From DHVE2 group archaeon (GTDB taxonomy: Archaea; Thermoplasmatota; Thermoplasmata; Thermoplasmatales; Aciduliprofundaceae), in contig JALWRZ010000004.1 of NCBI GenBank assembly GCA_026993785.1, positions 25,983 to 89,982 of the forward strand: 64,000 bases of DNA, given 5' to 3'. Below are positions 58,113 to 64,000 of the stretch, piece by piece (within the stretch, counting starts at the first letter, position 1; every line of letters begins with the position of its first letter). The position numbers were made by a program, and so were the translations under genes. Below the pieces are notes generated by a model, which did not search any database, was not told the origin of the DNA, and saw nothing but the letters and a program-made list of their open reading frames with translations.

Positions 58113-60530
58113 TTAGTAGAGAGATTTCATATATTTCAGTGTCCACACCTTTATCTGGTCCAGGATGAACATCCATATAAGCGCATAGACCCAGATTAGC
58201 AGTATAAGGTTCCATCCAATCGCGGTGACGAATATTCCAAATCCCGCTATGAGCGTTGCTGCTATCTTTGTAATTACCGCAGACCAAAAAAGCATCCCGC
58301 TGGGCCTAGGCTTACTCCACACAAACTTCTCGCTTCTGGTCACAAATATGGTAAGATGTCCTGCTACTGCAAGCTTAAGAAATATGAAGGTTTGGATTGC
58401 TGCATAGCCAAGCATAAGAACATCTCTCGCAATGTAGAATAAAAGGAAGGAGCTTATCACCCCACCTATGCCCAGAACGCTTGATAGAAATAGCACTTTA
58501 TGCATATCCCATTTTACAGGTTTATCATGCACCCTTACATTATCGTAGGCTATGGTTAGGATGGGTACATCGTTGAGCAGAGCAATGAGCACAATCATAA
58601 GCGCTGTGATGGGATAAAAGTTGAATACCATGATTGAGAGGGCAATGAAGAATAGAACACGTATGGTTTCGGTAATTCTGTAAACCACATAGCTCTCCAT
58701 CCTTGCAAATATTTTTCTTGCCTCTCGTATGGCATCGACAATTACCGATAATCCTGGCTGAAGCAACGCCACCGACGCTGCAGCTCTGGCAGCATCTGTA
58801 GCTCCAGAGACGGCTATACCACAATTTGCCTTCTTCAATGCAGGTGCATCATTCACACCATCTCCAGTCATGGCCACTAGATGCCCCTTTTTCTGCAGAG
58901 AATCCACAATGTCGTATTTATGCTCTGGGAAAACTTCTGCGAAAATATCTGCTTCTTCAACAATATGCGCGATATCTTCCCCTTCTTTTCTTCTCTGATA
59001 CAGCTCCTCCATGGATACTGTTCTTTTACCTATGCCGAGCATCTCTCCAATATGCCGCGCTATGGACGCATGGTCACCAGTGACCATCTTTATCTTAACT
59101 CCCAGCATTTTTATGGCCTTGATAGCACGTGGTGCATCCGGCCGAGGCGGGTCAAATAGAGGTATAAGACCCACAAAGCTCCAATGTCCGTCAAAATTCA
59201 CAGCTACCCCCAAAGTTCTGTAACCATGTTTTGCATAGCCTTCCACCACTTTCTCTGCCTTTTTTCTCTCCTCTTCTGAGATATTGCACATATCAAGGAT
59301 TATCTGGGGTGCACCCTTGGATACACGAAAACTTTGCTCCCCCGCAATCTCTGCCTCAGTTCTTTTCTTTACGGGATCGAAAGGCACAAAGCTTATCTGA
59401 CGATATCTCTTTATTTTCTCTTCCAATCCATATTTTTTCACGGAGTTTAGGATAGCCATATCTATGGGGTCTTTATCCTCTTCCCTGGATGCCAGTGCTC
59501 CGTAGAATATTACATCCTCCCGTGAGAACTTTCCAAAGCCTAAGGGTGTTCCAGGCGTAAGCTTGTTCTGGGTAAGCGTGCCTGTTTTGTCGGAACATAA
59601 TACATCTACACCTGCAAGCTCATCTATCGCGGTTAATTTCCTCACTACTGCCTGCTTTTTTGCCAACTCATAAGCGCCCACGGCCATAGTAACCGACAGC
59701 ACCGCTGGTAAAGCCGCGGGAATTGCGGCTATTGTGAGAACCAGACTAAATCTCAGAGTTTCTATTATGCTCTCATGCCTATAGAGGGAAATGAAGAAGA
59801 TAAGAGAAACAAGCACCAAAGCAAGGATTATGAGATAGTTGCCCACCTTTAGTATCATTTTCTGGAAAGTGCTTATGGTATGGGCCTCTTCTACAAGCTT
59901 TACTGTCTTACCAAAGTACGTATGAAGACCTGTGGCCACGACCACGCCGGTCATTTCCCCTTTCTTCACTATGGAGCTTGAAAACAGGATATCTCCTTTT
60001 CTTTTTGTTACAGGTAGCGATTCGCCGGTGAGGGCAGATTGATCCACTGTAAGAAACTCCCCCTCCACCAGCTTTATATCCGCGGGCACGATATCTCCCA
60101 TCCTAATGCGCACGATATCCCCTGGCACAAGCTCTCTGCCCGGTATTACCTTCCATCTTCCATTGCGAAGAACCCTTACTCTTACTACCATTTTTTTCTG
60201 AAGATATGCTATCACATCTTCCGCCTTTTTCTCCTCCCAGAATCCAACCACTGCATTAAGTATCAGGAGAGAAATTATGATCCAAAAATCCTCCCAGTGC
60301 TGGATTAGAGCGGAAAGCACAGCGGCAATCTCAATCATCCAGGGTATTGGACCCCAGAAGTAGGAAAGAAATTTTATAATAGGATTTACCTTCTTTTCTG
60401 GAATCTCGTTGGGTCCGTACCGCGCTAATCTTTTCTTTGCCTCCTCTTCTGTGAGACCATGGGCTAGGGATGTGCTCAAATCCTTGAGCGTCTCTTCCAC
60501 GCTCATGGCCTTGTAATTCTTTTGCGGCAT
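58113..60530 (-). CDS. P-type proton ATPase (plasma-membrane type, P3A)
   Basis: An 805-residue P-type ATPase of the fungal/plant plasma-membrane proton pump class. Motifs are GDIVRIRMGDIVPADIKL, DQSALTGESLPVTK (actuator TGES), DVLCSDKTGTLTQNKLTPG (phosphorylated Asp), KGAPQIILDMC, MVTGDHASIARHIG and AMTGDGVNDAPALKKANCG. Segment 4 has IAAIPAALPAVLSV and segment 6 FYPITALMIVLIALLNDVP, with the Asp of proton pumps. It would help keep the cytoplasm near neutral. ATG at 60530 is preferred; GTG at 60539 is possible. Confidence 0.93.
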   Translation of the reverse strand: MPQKNYKAMSVEETLKDLSTSLAHGLTEEEAKKRLARYGPNEIPEKKVNPIIKFLSYFWGPIPWMIEIAAVLSALIQHWEDFWIIISLLILNAVVGFWEEKKAEDVIAYLQKKMVVRVRVLRNGRWKVIPGRELVPGDIVRIRMGDIVPADIKLVEGEFLTVDQSALTGESLPVTKRKGDILFSSSIVKKGEMTGVVVATGLHTYFGKTVKLVEEAHTISTFQKMILKVGNYLIILALVLVSLIFFISLYRHESIIETLRFSLVLTIAAIPAALPAVLSVTMAVGAYELAKKQAVVRKLTAIDELAGVDVLCSDKTGTLTQNKLTPGTPLGFGKFSREDVIFYGALASREEDKDPIDMAILNSVKKYGLEEKIKRYRQISFVPFDPVKKRTEAEIAGEQSFRVSKGAPQIILDMCNISEEERKKAEKVVEGYAKHGYRTLGVAVNFDGHWSFVGLIPLFDPPRPDAPRAIKAIKMLGVKIKMVTGDHASIARHIGEMLGIGKRTVSMEELYQRRKEGEDIAHIVEEADIFAEVFPEHKYDIVDSLQKKGHLVAMTGDGVNDAPALKKANCGIAVSGATDAARAAASVALLQPGLSVIVDAIREARKIFARMESYVVYRITETIRVLFFIALSIMVFNFYPITALMIVLIALLNDVPILTIAYDNVRVHDKPVKWDMHKVLFLSSVLGIGGVISSFLLFYIARDVLMLGYAAIQTFIFLKLAVAGHLTIFVTRSEKFVWSKPRPSGMLFWSAVITKIAATLIAGFGIFVTAIGWNLILLIWVYALIWMFILDQIKVWTLKYMKSLY

Positions 60531-60622
60531 AGGAGACACCTAAATATGGGGTATGCATCCTAAGTTAATATTTTTAACTGTTCAGGGAAAACTTAATTTT
60601 GATAAATTCATATCCCCTGGGT

Positions 60623-61069
60623 ATGTCCGTGCCACCTATGGTAAAAGATATTATGAATCTTATAACCCAAGAATTTGCGGTAGTGAGAAAAGAGGCATCT
60701 CTTTCCGAGGTTCTTAGGGAAATGCTCAGGGATCCCAAGACCCAGAGCGTGTATGTGGTAAACGAAAAAGATGAGCTTGTGGGAATAATCACACTCGACA
60801 TAGCTTTACAGTATCTCTATGGCCAATATATACCGCCAGAATATCTACAGTTTGATATATCTCTACTTCAGGGAACGGGTGTGAAGGCTGAGGACATTAT
60901 GGCACCTCCGGTGTATGTGAAAGAGGATGAGACTCTAAAAGATGCCTTTGTAAAAATGTTCAGATATCATCTCAACGAGCTGCCTGTGGTAGATGAAACC
61001 AACCATGTGATTGGAGACCTTCACGCTCTGGAATTGATTGAAATTGGTGTAAAGGAGCAGGGTTATTAA
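60623..61069 (+). CDS. CBS-domain pair protein
   Basis: A 148-residue protein of two CBS domains (about 5-70 and 88-145). Typical motifs are VKDIMNLITQEFAVVRKEAS, SVYVVNEKDELVGIIT, AEDIMAPPVYVKEDETLKD and LNELPVVDETNHVIGD. CBS pairs bind adenosyl nucleotides and sense energy state. The ATG at 60623 is leaderless by TATA spacing (TTTTGATAAATTC, about 60596-60608). Its partner enzyme is unknown; it is divergent from the proton ATPase. Confidence 0.85.
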   Translation: MSVPPMVKDIMNLITQEFAVVRKEASLSEVLREMLRDPKTQSVYVVNEKDELVGIITLDIALQYLYGQYIPPEYLQFDISLLQGTGVKAEDIMAPPVYVKEDETLKDAFVKMFRYHLNELPVVDETNHVIGDLHALELIEIGVKEQGY

Positions 61070-61091
61070 CGATGCGGACATATGGCTTATT

Positions 61092-61949
61092 ATGATCCTA
61101 ATTACAGGCACCTCGGGGCAATTGGGCTCTTATCTCGTGGAGAATATCCCCAACTCAGTAGGTCTGGATATTCGAAGCTCACCCTACACCAAAATTAGGG
61201 GGGATATTAGGGGAGACATTGAAGAACTTCTTGAAAATTATGAAATAGACGCCATAATCCACGCGGCAGCCCAAGTGAGTGTTGTTAAAAGCGTTGAAGA
61301 GCCAAAGCTGGATGCAGATGTCAATATTATGGGTACTCTTAATCTCTTGGAATATGCCAGGAAACATGATGTAGAGCATTTCATATACATATCCTCCGCA
61401 GCCGTTTACGGAGAGCCAAAATATCTTCCCTTGGATGAGAAGCATCCCACCAAGCCAAAGAGTCCCTATGGTTTGAGTAAGCTAACCGGAGAAAGATATT
61501 CCCTTCTCTACGGCGAGCTGTATGGGATAAAAGTTGCATCAATCAGGCCATTCAACATATTCTCCCCCCGGCAAGATCCAAATAATCCCTATTCCGGAGT
61601 AATATCCATCTTTGTATCCAGGGCCAAAAGAGGTTTACCCCTGATAATATATGGAGATGGCACACAAACAAGGGATTTTGTGAGTGTATATGATGTGGTA
61701 CAGCTTGTGAAGTTGGTACTTGAGAAAAAAGCTACAGGAGTTTATAATTGCGGCACGGGAAAGGAAACAAGTATAAGAGAACTGGCAGAGTTGATAGGAA
61801 AATTAAGTTCTAAAAATGTGGAAATAATTTATCAGAAGCCACGAGAGGGTGATATAAAAAGATCCTACGCAGATATTTCCAGGGCCAAAGTCCTTGGATT
61901 TACTCCTCACACTGATTTGAAAAGGGATCTTAAGAATTTCTTCTTCTAA
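61092..61949 (+). CDS. NAD-dependent sugar-nucleotide epimerase/dehydratase
   Basis: An extended short-chain dehydrogenase of 285 residues, UDP-glucose 4-epimerase-like. NAD loop ILITGTSGQLGSYLVE (2-17), IIHAAAQVSV, catalytic Ser in YISSAAVYGEP and YxxxK in SPYGLSKLTGE are intact. The C-terminal half has IYGDGTQTRDFVSVYDVV. Substrate could be UDP-glucose, UDP-N-acetylglucosamine or dTDP-sugar. It is convergent with the nucleotidyltransferase, overlapping by four bases, and both serve glycan precursor supply. Confidence 0.87.
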   Translation: MILITGTSGQLGSYLVENIPNSVGLDIRSSPYTKIRGDIRGDIEELLENYEIDAIIHAAAQVSVVKSVEEPKLDADVNIMGTLNLLEYARKHDVEHFIYISSAAVYGEPKYLPLDEKHPTKPKSPYGLSKLTGERYSLLYGELYGIKVASIRPFNIFSPRQDPNNPYSGVISIFVSRAKRGLPLIIYGDGTQTRDFVSVYDVVQLVKLVLEKKATGVYNCGTGKETSIRELAELIGKLSSKNVEIIYQKPREGDIKRSYADISRAKVLGFTPHTDLKRDLKNFFF

Positions 61950-63148
61950 AATATCCTGCTTCCCCTGGCAATTACTCCTTTTACCCTGGCTCCAGGTGCT
62001 ATGGAGCTATGCGCTCCAATTAAGGTGCCCACATCTATACTAACGTTTATACCTGTGTGAACATTATCTCCCATTATCACCCCGAGCTTGCGACGATGTG
62101 TGTCTACCACCTTTCCTTTAATGGGAAGCTTTATGTTCTTCTCATCCAACCTTAGATTCGCAACCTTCGTTCCTGCACCCAGATTGCAGTTCTCTCCGAT
62201 TATGCTATCTCCTACATAGTTAAAATGTGGAACCTTTGTACCGTTCATTATCACGGATCCTTTAATTTCGCATGCGTTGCCAACATGGCAGTTGTCTCCA
62301 ATCACTGTGTAGGGACGAATATACGCGTTTGGCCCTATTTTACAGTTCTTTCCAATGAGCACAGGACCTTCGATGTATGTGCCACTCAATACCCGTGTAC
62401 CTTCTCCAATGCATACCTTGCCACGAAGAATTACATGCTCTTCCACTGTCCCTTTCATCTCGCAGTTCATATTTTCGAGATATGCACGGGTCGCATCAAG
62501 CAGATGCCATGGCATCCCTATGTCTACCCACATACCCTGATATCTAACGATCCTAATTCTCTCTTCCTTAGCAAAGAGATTTATAGCATCAGTGAGCTCC
62601 AGCTCACCGCGAGGAGAAGGTTTTATCATCCTGAGATAATTGAATATCCTGCGGTCAAATACATAGATGCCTGCGTTAATCCATCCCGAGCTCTCTGGAA
62701 CTTTCTCTTTTATCTCTTCTAAATAATCCTCTCCAATAAGCAATCCGTAGGGAGATGCATCTTCCCTATAAACCCCAAGAACCCCATTGTTATGGGGGAG
62801 CAGCATTTCAATAGCTTTCTTCTCAAAGTAAAGATCTCCGTTTACAAAGATAAATTTATCATCGGGATACTTGGCCGCATAGCCTACGGCATCTCCTGTG
62901 CCTTTAAGCTCTTTCTGATAAACATAATCTATCTTTGCACCTCTATACTCATAACCATATTTTTCCACTATCTGTCTGCCTTCATAGCCTATAAGAATAG
63001 ATATGTTTTCAAGACCCGCATCAATCAAGGCATCAAGAATATGCTCAATTATTGGCTTATTGGCCAGGGGAATGAGAGGTTTAGGCCTAGTATCCGTAAG
63101 GGGCCACATTCTAGTACCTTCTCCCGCAGCGAGAATAAAGGCGCGCAT
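61946..63148 (-). CDS. Sugar-1-phosphate nucleotidylyltransferase/acetyltransferase
   Basis: A 400-residue bifunctional GlmU-like enzyme. The N-terminal half (1-230) is a nucleotidyltransferase: FILAAGEGTRMWPLTDTRPK and FIFVNGDLYFEKKA. The C-terminal half is a left-handed beta helix of hexapeptide repeats (VLIGKNCKIGPNAYIRPYTV, GDSIIGENCNLGAGTKVANL, VIMGDNVHTGINVSID). It probably makes UDP-N-acetylglucosamine or another NDP-sugar. Its ATG at 63148 lies close to the end of the next upstream gene. Confidence 0.9.
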   Translation of the reverse strand: MRAFILAAGEGTRMWPLTDTRPKPLIPLANKPIIEHILDALIDAGLENISILIGYEGRQIVEKYGYEYRGAKIDYVYQKELKGTGDAVGYAAKYPDDKFIFVNGDLYFEKKAIEMLLPHNNGVLGVYREDASPYGLLIGEDYLEEIKEKVPESSGWINAGIYVFDRRIFNYLRMIKPSPRGELELTDAINLFAKEERIRIVRYQGMWVDIGMPWHLLDATRAYLENMNCEMKGTVEEHVILRGKVCIGEGTRVLSGTYIEGPVLIGKNCKIGPNAYIRPYTVIGDNCHVGNACEIKGSVIMNGTKVPHFNYVGDSIIGENCNLGAGTKVANLRLDEKNIKLPIKGKVVDTHRRKLGVIMGDNVHTGINVSIDVGTLIGAHSSIAPGARVKGVIARGSRIF

Positions 63149-63190
63149 ATGTTGAGAATTATCTAAAGGTATAAAATCTTACCCTCGAGA

Positions 63191-63598
63191 TTAATAAAAT
63201 TCATCCCCATCCCTTTCTCTTGTCAGGGAAATCAGGGAAAGAATGAAGGGTACAAGGAGCAGAGGATATAGCACTCGAAGCATATCGCTTGCTGTATAGA
63301 GTACCAAGGATGTGAAAGAGCCCATTGGACTATCCCAAATCCGGCCTATTAATGATAGAAGAGGACTTAGAATCACGGCTAAATTCAAGAGCCACCACAG
63401 TGCACGGGTTTGACTTTCCATACGGAGCATTTCACCTAGTTCTCGCAGGAGAAAAAGGATACCTATGAAACATAGTGGTAGCATTAGATACTCAAGTATA
63501 CCCACCTGGTCCCATATCCCGTCCCATATGGTGTAATCCTCGGTAAAGATACCAATCCAGAAAATTATAGACATGATTATATATCCCGCAGCACCCAT
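63191..63598 (-). CDS. Small four-segment membrane protein, unknown
   Basis: A protein of about 135 residues with four hydrophobic segments (near residues 5-20, 37-54, 66-84 and 105-124) and a charged end LTRERDGDEFY. No family is recognised. A TATA box CTTTATAAG near 63639-63647 lies upstream. The start is ATG at 63598; TTG at 63607 is an alternative with GAGGTTATT upstream. Confidence 0.6.
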   Translation of the reverse strand: MGAAGYIIMSIIFWIGIFTEDYTIWDGIWDQVGILEYLMLPLCFIGILFLLRELGEMLRMESQTRALWWLLNLAVILSPLLSLIGRIWDSPMGSFTSLVLYTASDMLRVLYPLLLVPFILSLISLTRERDGDEFY

Positions 63599-63713
63599 AG
63601 AAACCAAAATAACCTCAGCAGACTCTGATATGCTAAATCTTATAAAGGATTATTGCTAAATAAGTATTTAATTTTTTAGATACTTTAAAGTAAAAAAGAA
63701 AGAGATTAAAAAA

Positions 63714-64000
63714 TCAAGAAACGGAGAGCTGGATGGAGTAGCTCTCCCAGATACCTGAGATGCGTAGTATCCGCAGCTCCACGTTATGCACTCCTGCATC
63801 AAAGCTTACCACTGGCTTATCGCCTGGCACATATGCACCGTCCACGTACCACATTATGCTGCATATTCCATTGTAATTCTCCAGCAATGGAAGCAGGACA
63901 TAGTTCACTCCCGCAGAAAGATTACCCTGCAACTTCGCTTCCGCTATATTCACCTCATCCGCTCTCGCTATTCCTATGCCCTTGCCAATCATCTCATGAT
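63714..64000 (-). CDS. Exported beta-sandwich protein (C-terminal part)
   Basis: The reading frame is open to the right edge, so this is probably the C-terminal end of a larger protein; an ATG at 63992 also exists. The segment MWYVDGAYVPGDKPVVSFDA resembles an Ig-like or PKD-like surface domain, in which W, the D-G turn and alternating hydrophobic strands recur. The last 90 residues contain no membrane anchor. It ends IQLSVS. Low certainty. Confidence 0.45.
   Translation of the reverse strand, partial: HEMIGKGIGIARADEVNIAEAKLQGNLSAGVNYVLLPLLENYNGICSIMWYVDGAYVPGDKPVVSFDAGVHNVELRILRISGIWESYSIQLSVS

Overview
The window is archaeal chromosome. The supporting evidence is archaeal ribosomal proteins (S3Ae, S8e, archaeal-length S15), SRP19, Pus10, prefoldin beta, KEOPS Pcc1, an archaellin, archaeal-type S-adenosylmethionine synthetase, tRNA genes with bulge-helix-bulge introns and no encoded CCA, and TATA boxes about 26 bases upstream of many start codons. 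Single genes and first genes of operons mostly look leaderless, while internal genes carry GGAGGTGA-type ribosome binding sites. The gene set (LysW-type amino acid synthesis, plasma-membrane proton ATPase, peptidases, a serpin, orphan archaellin genes) fits a moderately thermophilic, possibly acidophilic peptide user of the Thermoplasmatota/DHVE2 (Aciduliprofundum-like) type. That placement is inference from content, not a database match.

Layout. 1-3838 (minus): histidine operon hisZ-hisG-hisD-hisB-hisH-hisA, running off the left edge. 4163-5982: a methyltransferase and an aminotransferase. 5997-7462: tRNA-Ser, intron-containing tRNA-Thr, a 50-residue small protein gene, intron-containing tRNA-Met and rps3ae. 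7654-9995: an unknown protein, an endonuclease IV-like protein, a hexulose-phosphate isomerase and a UPF0201 RNA-binding protein. 9928-12506: an intramembrane protease with a zinc ribbon, then archaellin plus an ArlD/E-like gene. 12509-19894: Pus10, a winged-helix ATPase, S15 with a RecJ-like nuclease, phosphopantothenate synthetase, a coiled-coil protein, a phosphodiesterase, DUF211, SRP19 and S8e.

20112-34343 is an amino-acid synthesis block: an ACT-domain regulator, lys20-lysW-lysX-lysY-lysZ-lysJ-lysK, a second ACT-domain paralogue, then argG-argH-carA-carB. LysW is the carrier protein on which glutamate or aminoadipate is converted to ornithine or lysine. ArgG, ArgH and CarAB complete arginine, except ornithine carbamoyltransferase, which is not here.

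34316-42529: GTP-type PEP carboxykinase, moaB, moaC, a membrane-anchored serpin, an HhH-GPD protein that lacks the usual catalytic residues, a membrane protein, queA (unexpected in an archaeon), S-adenosylmethionine synthetase and an acetyltransferase. 42596-52408: exonuclease III, membrane proteins, a Pro-dipeptidase, a nucleotidyltransferase and PHP protein, DHH phosphoesterase/prefoldin/Pcc1, Ogg, PrsW-like protease, a Pcc1 paralogue, a YhaM-like HD nuclease and small genes. 52681-56601: an AT-rich glycosylation cluster. 56614-64000: amino-acid permease, P-type proton ATPase, CBS protein, sugar-nucleotide epimerase and nucleotidyltransferase, and a partial secreted protein.

No CRISPR array, rRNA, transposase or complete mobile element was seen. 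A dispersed repeat with 39-40-base tandem units occurs at 19945-20029 and 44407-44600. The only gene-free stretch over 300 bases is 3839-4162, which holds two divergent promoters, a long his leader and a pair of direct repeats.
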